DNA of 64,000 nt from Phoronis australis (Eukaryota; Phoronida; Phoronidae), in contig NMRA01000010.1 in NCBI GenBank assembly GCA_002633005.1, positions 1,049,252 to 1,113,251 of the forward strand, in the 5' to 3' direction. This document shows, one piece after another, positions 47,232 through 58,944 of the stretch; positions within the stretch are counted from its first letter, which is position 1, and each line of letters starts with the position of its first letter. Below the pieces are notes generated by a model. It worked only from the letters and a program-made list of their open reading frames with translations, did no database searches and had not been told where the DNA came from. Position numbers and translations under genes: made by a program.

Positions 47232-47865
47232 ATCGGGAAATGCACACAGAGCTGGAACTAGGCAGAGAGGCAATCCTAACCACTGCATGCGTTGTGGCAC
47301 GTTTTGTTCGGAGAAAACGATTAAAAAGTGTTGTCAAGAGTGCCCAGTTAACGGCCCAACGGGTGGGAAGGCATGCAAGAGACAACGGCAACGCTCGTCG
47401 TCCGTCTGTCGTGGCAATCCAAATCACTGTAGACGGTGTGGGTGTTTTTGCTCAGAAGATAGCACCGCGAGATGTTGCGACGTGTGTCCAGTGAATGGGC
47501 CTACGGGGGGAAAGGAATGTCAAAGAGCAAGAAAACGCTGCACTTCAACTGCTTCATCTTCAAGAGGCAATCCAAATCACTGCAGGCGCTGCGGATGTTT
47601 CTGCTCTGCTGAAACAAAACCTAAGTGCTGCCCGGAATGTCCAGTGAACGGACCGACTGGAGGAAAAGCCGCAAAACAGAGCAAAAATAGAAAGAGTAAA
47701 AGTCCTGTCTCTCGACGCTCACGGACTAGGCGTTCTTCAAAATCGCCCGGAAAGAAAAACCGAAGTAGATCATCCAACAGGTCCAAGCGTTCTAAAGCAG
47801 CGAGGAATGTGAAAGATGATGTTAAATACGATTTGATTGTGAATGTGAAAATGAATACAAAGTGA
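47232..47865 (+). CDS. Three cysteine-rich modules plus Arg/Ser-rich tail
   Basis: Terminal coding exon after a strong acceptor (TTTTCTTTTTCTAG); it begins in mid-codon, so at least one upstream exon is missing from my view. The open frame actually extends back to 47191. Three modules of 35 residues at 47266-47370, 47410-47514 and 47563-47667 each start RGNPNHC, contain RCG-x-FCS and a CC-x2-C cluster, and end CPVNGPTGGK. Linkers are basic. After the third module comes a Lys/Arg/Ser tail with RS and SP dipeptides, then a short end. The modules could bind zinc or form disulfides. The RS-rich tail favours a nuclear or nucleic-acid role, but a secreted cationic protein is possible if the missing exon has a signal peptide. 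I do not recognise the family. TGA at 47863-47865, with AATAAA 55 bases later. Confidence 0.8.
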
Positions 47866-47920
47866 GCGCCCCCTATTGACCAAGAAATACAATACGAACA
47901 TACATTATAAGCTCTTGAGT

Positions 47921-47926
47921 AATAAA
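47921..47926 (+). terminator. Polyadenylation signal of Cys-rich gene
   Basis: AATAAA 55 bases after the TGA of the Cys-rich protein gene, giving a very short 3' UTR. Confidence 0.6.
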
Positions 47927-47929
47927 AAC

Positions 47930-50860
47930 CATTTACACTTTCATTGTCTTAGTTTTAGCATTCGTATATGTAACTCCAGCATTCATTACCGTTTTATAGT
48001 GACGAAATCATTATTCAAATTTTCCATAAATATTGGATATTTTGGAAAATGTCCTCGTGTTAGACATATTACTTTGGTCTAAAAAATTAAGGAGCGTTTA
48101 GTGGGTCAAAATCTTGGTAACTCAACAGAGAAAAAGTTCAAAATGCATATTGATCATAGAGACTGGAAGTTTATTTATCACCTCGACTCTATCCAGCTCA
48201 CGGTTCATCCCTCTTCCATTCCTGTGTTAAGCAGCGATACAGTAAGTAACCTTTACTCGATTTGTGTTGTAAGTAATTGTATATCTGTATGCGATCATTG
48301 TTCGATATAAAGAAGGCTATTGAACAGCATATTATTTATTCGATTAAGGTTCCCACATTCAATAACAAGAACACATATACACAAGCGCTTAGTGGGGCTC
48401 CCAAGGATAATGATAGCAATTCTATGCCGAATGTGATTAAATACCAAAAAGTACGTCCTGACTCGTACACGGGGTACTGTTAAAATTGATTAAGCTTTGC
48501 ATCATACATTTTCACCTCAGGCAAAGATTATAACGTAAATATACCCTGTAGTCAGTATAATTTAAAACGTCGCGTGTCGCAGTTCACTGTTATTATGACA
48601 AGTACAAATAACGTCCACCCAGTCAAGCGAGGACAGTTCACTTGGTTACCGCTTTCAACGGGACGTATACATTCCAACTCCCGAGTCCTAACTGTTCTGC
48701 TTCCAGAATGGATTTCGTGAAACTAACAAGATGAGGTGAACTACTATCTGAACACATCACGTTTCTTTGAAGTTCAATATGCGGTAAGTACATTCTAAAC
48801 TATTGAGCAAAAATTATTATAAGATGTAACAACGAACTGTTCGGATCGTACTCGACGTATGATTCAGACCATTGAATATGCCATTAAATGAAATGTGTAA
48901 TTGTAACCGTCTGTGCCAGTAACCTGCACAAAATGCTCAGTACCTGTTACGTATACAATTCAAGTTCTGAATGGTTTCAGCTGCAAGCAATAAGACAGGA
49001 GAACGAACATGTTTTTGTATCGAAGACAGAAGTTTTATTCCAACATATGTACCACAGGTGTGACTCCCACAATATATATATACACACATGAAAAGTGGCC
49101 GGTCGCATTATCTGTCTTTACTTTGGATATATCTGTCTGACACCATTTGACAAAGATAACAAATATAATTGGGAAGATTTCTGAGCGCCGCCCAAGCACC
49201 TATCATGATGCTTGTAAGTCACTTATACATTCAGAATCTCCGGTGCATGCCTTTTGCCTTTTGTCCAAGTTACATATTTTCAAAGACGTTGACACAACCC
49301 ACCATTGAGTTCAATACCAAGGTAATGCATTCATTGTCATCATTGTGACCGTAATTAGCGTCGTCACCCACTCACACGTCGACATCTTCAAATTAAAACC
49401 ATGTGGACCTGGTGAAAAAGATAAGCCTAAGGGGCAACTTCACAAATTTATTAAGCTAACACAGCCTACGGATCTGTCATTATTTTTAGTTTTAAAATCA
49501 CCATAGGTTTTTAACAATGCATTTATTTTATCGACGTTCACTGACCAACCACTTGTGAAAATCGAAGATATTCTTTGAAGTTTACTTTAACTTTGCATAT
49601 GTGTACAGTGTACATAAGTGAGTGTATAATGCCGTCAATTCTATTCGAGCATGCGGCGTCTTCTGCTTTATTTTTTAAAACACTTTCGGCGACTTTCGGA
49701 CGAACATGACTATTGATGTGACCTCTAGCAGCAATGTTAGTTTTTGCGATTGCCTGAACGGATTTTTATGAGATTTGGCAAATACGTTTCTATTGAGATT
49801 ACGATGACACTTTTCCAATTTCGTTCTTCTTTCTCACGGTATCGGTCATAACGTTCAAGAGATCATTATGAAATTCGACAGATGCATTGTACTCACGTGA
49901 GCTCGGCTGACGTTGAGTTTTGTACGGGTCCAAACACTTTGGCAGCCCTATGATATTTTTTCGTCTCTGCCTCATCAATATCTGTAAAATTCCTTGACAA
50001 ATCTTCATGAAGTTTAGTTTATATGTTCCTTTTGAGGAGAGCACGGATGACCCTGATTTCGATAGGAGTCCACCTTGTGACGTCATCTAGTGACAATTTA
50101 GGTCTACATTTCGTCAATGTCCCTGTATACCTTGATAGATTAGCAGGAAATTTCGCAATAAGATAGTGTATGAAGGAGGCAACGACACCTTTCCAATTTC
50201 AGATGGATTCAACTTATTCCGTGGTAATTTTTATCATTTTCGTGTCCGGCCTCCAACGTCTTCCCTATTCGAAAAACCGCTTACATAATCACCATGAAAG
50301 TTCACAGATATTTCTCACTTAGATGATTATGACTGACATCAGTTTTCGGACAAATCTCCTCTGTCATCACTTGAATGAAAATTTTAGTTTTCTTAATATC
50401 TGTAAAGATCGATGTATGATCATACTGGGGATAGCACATTAATTACTAATGCAATTGAGTTTCGAACAATGTCAGTATCTATTTTAAGTTCTTCAGTGAT
50501 TCTGTAGGAGGTTTGGCATATTGGGGAAGCACGAATGATGTCGCCCTCTAGAGGCAAATTGCTATTGCGTCTGCCTTACTGTCTACCAAGTTCTTGGATG
50601 GATCTTCAGGAAATTTGACCAGTAGGTTCCTGGGAACAACTGATGTTGGTTTTAGAATGGATCCGATTAGCATGGAAATATTTGAAAACTGGTCGCTTTT
50701 ACAACTTAACCGTTTGACAAGAGCATATCAACGCTATACGAAGCGCCTGTTAAGTGAGTTGAATCTAAGGTAGTATCAGAGCATTCATGGTGACAAAGCG
50801 TTTTTACGTTGTTTATAAATTCCTCTTTTCATTTGTCACTACCTATGTCAAATTTACTTA
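47930..50860. other. Intergenic, no gene recognised
   Basis: Short frames only, with no domain or splice evidence. May contain the upstream non-coding exon and first intron of the 320-aa protein gene. Confidence 0.5.
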
Positions 50861-50907
50861 ATGTTTGCAGCTGATAACGATACAAAGTACACCAGCTACC
50901 ACTGAAG

Positions 50908-51870
50908 ATGACATCTGCCGCAGACATTGCACCGAGTTTGACAGTTTACAAGCCAAAGCCACTCAATGCGGCGGTATATACGCGACCGAACGCTTCTCGA
51001 AGATCAAAGAAAAAACCTCTTTTAAAGCCAATAAAGGAAATCGAGCAATTGACGTTTGAATGGAAAGACCTGCCTCCAATTGAGAAACTAAAAAGTGCAA
51101 TTGTGCGTAGAAAAGTGAGTGACGGAATAAGTTACATGCTTCCCATAGACAAAGGGAAAATTTCAATTAACAATCATTTCAGAACAGATTTGCGCTACAT
51201 GTTCCAAGAACCATATTCTGAGAAAATGGTGACTTACGATGAGAGTAAAGTTAGAGCGACAGCAAAAATCCACTTTGATCATAATTCTTGCCAAACGCGT
51301 GTCACACGAAATGAAATTGAAACAGGACATAAAGTAGAATTGAACTCCGACTCTAACAAAGTCTTTTTGGACTTTTCTCGAAGCACTCCGAAAACTGGTG
51401 GTCACGGAAATCGTTTCCAAGTATCGCCAGAAAAGATGGAGAAGCGGTCGAGTTTGTTTATTCCTGTGAAAGCTTTTGTACCCCCGGAGGCTCAGAAGAT
51501 GCGAGATGAGGCGCAAAAAATTTTAGATTCTGTGGATGAAATACACAGAGAAGATGATTCAAAAATGGTAGAAGAAAAGATCCCCGACACGAGGAAACGT
51601 CGCCAATCTAAGAGTGCAATTGTTACAAAACCGCGAAAAAGTGTTACAGTCTCGCTATCCCCTCATGGAAAAGGTGATCCACCAGTAACAACCAAGTTCA
51701 CGTCATATGACGAACTGAAGAGCTTTCCTGTACCACCTATCCCAGATTTACCGGAAGTGCTTAAGAAGTCGGTGCATATAACGCCATCTAAAGCCAAAGA
51801 AATCTGGCAATGGCTTCACGACGGAGAAGCTCTTTCTGAATTCGATTACTTCCTCTCTATCTGCGCATGA
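50908..51870 (+). CDS. 320-residue basic protein, unknown family
   Basis: Frame from ATG 50908 to TGA 51868-51870. A TTTGCAG acceptor at about 50871 suggests a 5'-UTR intron; the ATG lies 37 bases into the exon in a fair context (GAAGATGA). The N-terminal third is basic, with a polybasic patch (RRSKKKP), and residues about 200-225 are predicted helix (AQKMRDEAQKILDSVDEI). The C-terminus is a compact, Trp-containing segment (SKAKEIWQWLHDGEALSEFD). There is no signal peptide, membrane segment or known domain. The last 62 codons exist twice in the assembly and differ only by one synonymous change, while the adjacent 3' sequence differs at many sites, so the frame is under constraint. I do not recognise the family. 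Confidence 0.8.
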   Translation: MTSAADIAPSLTVYKPKPLNAAVYTRPNASRRSKKKPLLKPIKEIEQLTFEWKDLPPIEKLKSAIVRRKVSDGISYMLPIDKGKISINNHFRTDLRYMFQEPYSEKMVTYDESKVRATAKIHFDHNSCQTRVTRNEIETGHKVELNSDSNKVFLDFSRSTPKTGGHGNRFQVSPEKMEKRSSLFIPVKAFVPPEAQKMRDEAQKILDSVDEIHREDDSKMVEEKIPDTRKRRQSKSAIVTKPRKSVTVSLSPHGKGDPPVTTKFTSYDELKSFPVPPIPDLPEVLKKSVHITPSKAKEIWQWLHDGEALSEFDYFLSICA

Positions 51871-54093
51871 GATTCTCTTTCGCACGTGCGCTGTCTTCTC
51901 TGCTCACTCTTTCCATGTCCTTAACTAATTCTGAAGCCATTATTTTCCCGATTATTGTATGAATGTCAGTCATAAATACCATGTGCACGACGAATGACTC
52001 CAATGCATGATGCTAAAACCAGTCTCCACGGTCTTGCCAATGTGTTCATAAAAGTAGTGTTATGAACTTTGTCCTAACTTTAAATTGGTGCTTCTTTAAA
52101 GCTAGATTGAGCGATGTTTCGATAATATGACTATTACCGTGGGACAACAGCGAGACTGTCAAGTGTTCGGATTTTATTTTGCAAGGCTTCACAAAAATCG
52201 AATAGTGAAGTAAGAAAATTAAGAAGTGATTGCGTACTATGGTAATACATTATTGTGGTCGGTATGAAGCTCGTAGGTTTAATGTTTGGATTAACAAACC
52301 ACACCGTTATTTAACTGAAGTTTACTATCTTTGACCACATACGAAACAGCGCTCAGTATAACTTTAAGACAGTTTGCTCAAAGCTACATGTGCTTATGTT
52401 AACCAAATGACTACAGATTCAAACAAGTAACCTAGTTACGTTTTATGGACCGCAAAAGGGCTTAGCTTATGACGTGGATCCCACGTCCAAGGTCCAGTCT
52501 CTAATCTTTTTACTGGAAATGAAATTCGAAATTATGTTTGGGGTTTTCTACTCAACTTTTGTGGGAATTCAAGATAAGTGTCTAAGTTTGCAGTTGATCA
52601 ACCCAACATTAAGGCTAAAAGTTCGAGTTTGAATTCGGAATTTCAAGCTTTTACTGGAGTTTGAAGCACGAATATAAGAGACGACTTCAAAGTGCAAAGT
52701 TGAACTAGAAACTCATAGGCATAAACTATAATGTATTCGAGCATAGTCTGATAAACACTTATCTTGAGTTCGCACAAAAGGAGCAGAGAAACTGCCAAAA
52801 ATAATTTCGAGTTCGTTTCGAGTACAAAAATTAGAGACCGGGCCCAGGTGGACTGTTTAATAGACACTCTGCTGTATGTACTCTAACGTTCTACCGTGCT
52901 TGCGCGTGTTTACGTTCACGTGCCAATAATTATTTGAAAATGTGCTCATGTCTGATATCAAGTGCTTTTAACCGCATGCGCCTTTTGAGAAAGGCCGAGG
53001 AGCAAATTTTAAACTACAGTAAAACTTCACTTATCCATTATTAAATAGCAGAAATTGGCGTAAATTCATTTTTACATTGACAACTAAATGAAAAACATAT
53101 AAGAATGGAAAAATGGCACCATGACGCCCGATTTGGAAGATGTATGTACATCGTCGCCTGTGTCGAAAAGTTAAACTTAAACGCATGCATCAATTCACGG
53201 AACTTGTAATGAGTAAAACATTTTTGGATGGCTTCGGTTATGGGCGCATGACCTAAATGCGCGAATGTGCGGTAACAAAAAAAATCATTAATTAACTAGA
53301 AAACCAATACTGTTAGTCCACAAACCATGACATATTAAGTATAGTAACCAGTCTGCACGTGCAATTAGTACTTAAAAAGGTGTGTCGCTGTTTTTAAACA
53401 AGTTTAAATGTTTCTCGCTAAGGTGTTCCACGAAGTTTGTATGACAGCTGTTTTCTAAAGTGCTACAATAAATGTGTTTTATTGCAAAGCAACATTTCTT
53501 TGATTGTACAACACACCTTTTAATCAGTTGTAGCCTTTTTAAGCTGAAACAGATATATAACAAATTGACATACATGGACGCAACAAGTTATGACTCAAGA
53601 ACTGGTGTGTGCTTTTTGTTGACGCTACCTCTGTGGCTCCATGAGGTCTACTTCAATGGCAGTGTATAAATGCCGCTTGACTATCGCTATCAATTTGTAA
53701 AAGGTTTTCCGAAGACCTCTGTTCCTTTCTCTCGGCGACGCCAGTCTAAAATATACAGTAACAAGGACCAAAATAATTTCAATCATGACATCGATGTTTC
53801 ACGTCATTTCTTGAGACAGCATACGTGTATTGGTACTGAAATAATGCTCGATAATTCTAGTAATATGATTAAACAACCAACTCAACTTATCACTCAACTG
53901 AGCAGGGGAAGCAGAGACAAATCGTCATCCTCTAACATAGCCTCGCGTGAGGTCTGCTTCCCCTAGACGAAAGACACTCGTGAGACCCTTGGTTTCGGCG
54001 AGATATTTTCCAGTATTGGAACAAAAATATTCCATAATTCAACATTGCAGCCTCGCTGTCCGATCACTCCAGTGGCCACCATGTTCCTGCTGT
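51681..54093 (+). repeat. Duplicated 2.4-kb block, left copy (ends at gap)
   Basis: Collinear with 54313-56685, from the 3' end of the 320-aa gene to the exact edge of the N-run. Substitutions are scattered, with several indels, including about 38 bases absent from the right copy near 56500. See the finding on unmerged haplotypes. Confidence 0.95.
52491..52845 (+). mobile_element. Long-TIR MITE, copy B
   Basis: About 355 bp. The left end GGTCCAGTCTCTAATC and the right end (inverted) GGGCCCGGTCTCTAAT start imperfect inverted repeats of roughly 100 bp that include AATTATGTTTGG and AAGATAAGTGTCT. The core has AAGGCTAAAAGTTCGAGT and TTGAACTAGAAACTCA as in copies A and D. Confidence 0.78.
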
Positions 54094-54312
54094 NNNNNNN
54101 NNNNNNNNNNNNNNNNNNNNNNNNNNNNNNNNNNNNNNNNNNNNNNNNNNNNNNNNNNNNNNNNNNNNNNNNNNNNNNNNNNNNNNNNNNNNNNNNNNNN
54201 NNNNNNNNNNNNNNNNNNNNNNNNNNNNNNNNNNNNNNNNNNNNNNNNNNNNNNNNNNNNNNNNNNNNNNNNNNNNNNNNNNNNNNNNNNNNNNNNNNNN
54301 NNNNNNNNNNNN
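54094..54312. other. Assembly gap (219 N)
   Basis: Run of N that separates the two copies of the 2.4-kb block. The right copy continues through the sequence at which the left copy stops. Confidence 0.99.
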
Positions 54313-54313
54313 A

Positions 54314-54502
54314 CCAGTAACAACCAAGTTCACGTCATATGACGAACTGAAGAGCTTTCCTGTACCACCTATCCCAGATTTACCGGAAGTGCTTAAGAAA
54401 TCGGTGCATATAACGCCATCTAAAGCCAAAGAAATCTGGCAATGGCTTCACGACGGAGAAGCTCTTTCTGAATTCGATTACTTCCTCTCTATCTGCGCAT
54501 GA
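54314..54502 (+). pseudogene. Partial copy of the 320-aa gene 3' end
   Basis: Sixty-two codons plus TGA, identical in protein to the C-terminus of the gene at 50908-51870 apart from one silent AAG/AAA change. The 5' part is lost in the gap. Most likely the second allele of the same exon, not a separate gene. Confidence 0.85.
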
Positions 54503-55129
54503 GATTCTCTTTCGCACGTGCGCTCCCTTTTCTGCTCACTCTTTCCGTTTTCTTAACTAATTCCAAAGTCATTATTTTCCCGATTATTGTATGAATGTCA
54601 GTCATAAATACCATGTGCACGACGAATGACTCCAATGCATGATGCTAAAACCAGTCTCCACGGTCTTGCCAACGTGTTCATAAAAGTAGTGTTATGAACT
54701 ATGTCCTAACTTTAAATTGGTGCTTCTTTAAAGCTAGATTGAGCGATGTTTCGATAATATGATTATTACCGTGGGACAACAGCGAGACAGTGTCAAGTGT
54801 TCGGCTTTTATTTTGCGAGGCGTCACAAAATTCGAGTAGTGAAGTAAGAAAATTAAGCAGTGATTGCTTTCTATGGTAATACATTATTGTGGTCGGTATG
54901 AAGCTCGTAGGTTTAATGTTTGGATTAACAAACCACACCGTTATTTAACTGAAGTTTCCTATTCTTGATCACATCCGAAACAGCGCTCAGTATAACTTTA
55001 AAAGACAGTTTGCTCAAAGCTACATGTGCTTATGTTAACCAAATGATGACTACAGATATAAACAAGTAACCTAGTTACGTTATATGGACCGCAAAAAGGC
55101 TTAGCTTATAACGTGGGTCCCACGTCCAG

Positions 55130-55481
55130 GGTCCGGTCTCTCAATCTTTTTACTGGAAATGAAATTCGAAATTATGTTTGGCGTTTTCAACTCTACTTTT
55201 GTGGGAACTCACGATAAGTGTCTAAGTTTGCAGTTGATCAACCCAACATTAAGGCTAAAAGTTCGAGTTTGAATTCGGAATTTCAAGTTTTTACTGGAGT
55301 TTGAAGCACGAATATAAGGGACGTCTTCAAAGTGCAAAGTTGAACTAGAAACTCATAGGCATATAATGTATTCGAGCATAGTCTGATAACCACTTATCTT
55401 GAGTTCGCACAAAAGGAGCAGAGAAACTGCCAAAAATAATTTCGAGTTCGTTTCGAGTACAAAAATTAGAGACCGGGCCCA
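55130..55481 (+). mobile_element. Long-TIR MITE, duplicate of copy B
   Basis: Same element as 52491-52845 within the duplicated block; not an independent insertion. Confidence 0.78.
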
Positions 55482-56942
55482 GGTGGACTGTTTAGATACT
55501 CTGCTGTATGTACTCTAACGTTCTACCGTGCTTGCGCGTGTTTAGGTTCACGTGCCCATAATTATGTGAAAATGTGCTCATGTCGATATCAAGTGCTTTT
55601 AACCGCATGCGCCTTTTGAGAAAGGCCGAGGAGCAAATTTTTAACTACAGTAAAACTTGGCTTATCCATTATTGAATAGCAGAAATTGACGTAAATTCAT
55701 TTTTACATTGACAACTAAATGAAAGACATATAAGAATGGGAAAATGGCACCATGACGCCCGATTTGGAAGATGTATGTACATCGTCGCCTGTGTCGAAAC
55801 GTTAAACTTAAACGCATGCGTCAATTCACGGAACTTGTAATGAGTAAAACATTTTTTGGATGGCTTCGGTTGTGGGCGCATGACCTAAATGCGCGAGTGT
55901 GCGGTAACAAAAAAAAATAATTAATTAACTAGAAAACCAATATTGTTAGTCCACAAGCCATGACACATTAAGTTTAGTAACGAGTCTGCACGTGCAATTA
56001 GTACTTAAAAAGGTGTGTCGCTGTTTTTTAACAAGTTTGAATGTTTCTCGCTGAGGTGTTCCACGAAGTTTGTATGACAGCTGTTTTATAAAGTGCTACA
56101 ATAAATGTGTTTTACTGCAAAGCAACATTTCTTTGATTGTGTAACACACCTTCTTAATCAGTCGTAGCCTCCTTAAGCTGAAACAGATATATAACAAATT
56201 GACACACATGGACGCAACAAGTTATGACTCAAGAACCGGTGTGTGCTTTTCGTTGACGCTACCTCTGTGGCTCCATGAGGTCTACTTCAATGGCAGTGTA
56301 TAAATGCCCCTTGACTATCGCTATCAATTTGTAAAAGGTTTTCCGAAGACCTCTGTTCCTTTCTCTCGGCGACGCCAGTCTAAAATATACAGTAACAAGG
56401 ACAAAAATAATTTCAATCATGACATCGATGTTTCACGTCATTTCTTGAGACAGCATAAGTGTACTGGTACTGAAATAATGCTCGATAATTAGTAATATGA
56501 TTAAACAACCGACTCGCCATCCTCTAACATAGCCTCGCATGAGGCCTGCTTCCCTTAGACGAAAGACACTCGTGAGACCCTTGGTTTCGGCGAGATATTT
56601 TCCAGTATTGGAACAAAAATGTTCCATAATTCAACATTGCAGCCTCGCTGTCCGATCACTCCAGTGGCCACCATGTTCCTGCTGTACACTAATCAATTCC
56701 AGAATGTACTCGCGAAACACTCTTACTTTTTTCGCGAGTGTCTTGCGCCAGGAACGCAGACAACTGAGGTTTAGCCCTACACGAGGAAAACCAGCATGAG
56801 GTTTTATACATTTCAGGCGGCTTCTCGCTGTGCAGTAACAGGTAACCGTTCCGTAGGTGAATACGTTAGACTCCTTCGCGAGGTCCTTGCGTCTGCGGAA
56901 ATAGTCCCCAGGTTAGCACCAACTAATAACAAAAATCCACCT

Positions 56943-57083
56943 CAGGGGCGGATCCAGGATTTGAAGTTAGTGGGGCCAGGGCAAAGTATTAGCTAGGATT
57001 TTGGCCGTCTGACGTTCGCACTCCCGAACTGCCAAATGGAATCTGGAATCTGCCCTGCCCCCTTAAATCCGCCAATGCACCTT
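56943..57083 (+). repeat. GGATCCAGG-family interspersed repeat
   Basis: Begins GGGGCGGATCCAGGATTTG, contains AAAGTATTAGCTAGG, GTTCGCACTCCCG and CTGCCAAATGGAAT, and ends TCTGCCCTGCCCCC then AATCCGCC. Ends are inverted relative to each other. Same order as 25262-25372 on the other strand. Confidence 0.7.
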
Positions 57084-57321
57084 TCTTCTTATCTTGCAAA
57101 AGGTTCATTCGTGCTTGTCTACTGCGTACAGTAAAAACCGAACTCTTCATGGCAAGCTTATGTTTGTCATTAGGCCTACTCATATGTTGTTTTGACTAAT
57201 AGGTGTTTTGTTCAGCATTTACTTAACTTCCAGTGGGCAATGCCTTCTACAGTAACGTATTGGGGATTGCCAGGTCATTTAGGGTACCACTGAGAAACTG
57301 AAGGTAAAATATAAAGCTAAC

Positions 57322-57426
57322 CTTTCTGACATCCCCTCATTTGTTTCATCTTCACGCGATCTTATGTAATGGTATGCTCCATATTGAACCGGGTAGCGAG
57401 CCACTGACAGGTTTTGTTGAAGAATT
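57322..57426 (-). CDS. B4GALT-like exon 5
   Basis: Acceptor CAATTTTAG, donor GTTAGC; 105 bases. It encodes QQNLSVARYPVQYGAYHYIR, then SREDETNEGMSE. This matches the family segment around the histidine of GRY-x-M-x-H (here GAYHYIRS). Confidence 0.78.
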
Positions 57427-58910
57427 CTAAAATTGACCAAATCACAGTACTGTTGATTTACGTATACCTTCACCCTCGAGGAAACCAGTCACCTCATCTT
57501 TTACTTGCGTCAGCATACTGTTGTTGAACTCGTGTTGCATCGTCAATAAAAACGCAGATGGAAGATGACCGACTTGAATTGTCGAAGTCACACGTGAAAC
57601 ACGAAAACGCGTTGACTCGAAAGCGTTGTCATAGATGTAGCCTACTAATCCACCTACTCGTAATGACTTACCAAAAGTTATCGTTGTGTTAACACGAACG
57701 AAATGACGCTTGATTGAACGGATGAATACATTTTCTAGTTATGACAAGAGACCAATAAACAAGGATCTTAGTTAGAAACAATAGATAGCATGTCGTACCG
57801 GAACCGTATAACACGGATCCAAATATTTACATCTCTGATCGTAGGGCATACGATTCTCGATGCCTCTTGTCCAAACTACTAAAATTGAGTAATTGAAGAG
57901 TTTTCGCTACAAAATCTCAGACCTTTTAAAACAACTACAATTAAAAAACAAAATCAAAATAGTTTTCACTGTTTCAGATTAACGTCATGGACAGGCAGGT
58001 CTACTCGCACTCGTTTGGTACGTGTGGATATGTTTTTAGCCAAAAACCTCGAGAAAACACAAAAGTGTTGTTTTTCTAAAGAACTGAAACTAAACTATGA
58101 AATGGTCATGGAATGAAAGACAGACATGTATCGTGTGACTTTTTATCACACCTTATCTCACGAATAAAAGAAACCTTCGATAAGGCACGTACATGGGTTT
58201 AAATGTGGACTCTCCGTGAGAGATACATACTTGGTATAGATGTGAAAATTTGTATTTCCTTCATCTTCAGGATCAGAATAGCCATCAATCATTTGGAAAT
58301 GGTCCGAAGTAAACATCACAGCGCCGTCGAAGGAGATATCAGTTGTCCACCTGCTAAATAAACGTGAGCATGAGAGAATGACTGCTTTGGCATGGCCGTT
58401 TCATCATGTCGTTTCCAATAACTTCTTGTTAAATTGTTAAATTTAAAAATGACCATAAGTGATGTCAGCAATTTAAAAATACAAAAAGTATGTAGGCCTA
58501 CGTTTCGTTGATAAAAAATGATTCCAGGTGATCATTTCAGTGGACCCCCCTGAGCGTCCTGCTCACGTGTGCAATAATTAAACATTTCGCGCATGAGCGG
58601 AGGGTCGCTTGTTTTTGTCGTGTTTATAAAAGATTGCTGAATTCTATCAAGTAAGCAGCTTCTCTAGACAGAAAAATGCGTAAAATAAGATGCAAAAGAA
58701 GAAGAAAGGAGAGTGGGTGAAGATAAAAACCAAGAAAAAAGGTGAAGAAAAGACCGAAAATCAGAGAAAAAAGAGAAGAAAATGATTTTAAAAAAGAAGA
58801 AGACTGGGAAAAAGAAGGGAAAATAAAGGATGGTGGCGATGATGCTGATGACGAAGAAGAAGAAGAACCAAAAGCAGGAAGGGGAACACTTGTAATAATA
58901 GTGATGCTGA

Positions 58911-58944
<34 letters not shown>

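Larger units (their letters stand above)
54313..56685 (+). repeat. Duplicated 2.4-kb block, right copy (starts at gap)
   Basis: Begins at the first base after the gap, inside the coding region of the 320-aa gene, and runs collinear with 51681-54093. Beyond 56685 the sequence is unique. Confidence 0.95.

Noticed and set aside
47104-47427. 107-codon minus-strand frame
   Set aside because: Shadow of the Cys-rich exon on the plus strand.
53670-53966. 98-codon frame beginning MPLDYRYQF, also present at 56304
   Set aside because: Seems conserved because the block is assembled twice, but the two copies differ by amino-acid changes and an indel. No domain or splice context supports coding.
53947-54429. 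Long frames crossing the gap
   Set aside because: They consist mostly of unknown residues from the N-run.
51681-56685. True tandem gene duplication
   Set aside because: Exact coincidence of both copy edges with the gap makes allelic contig overlap far more likely.
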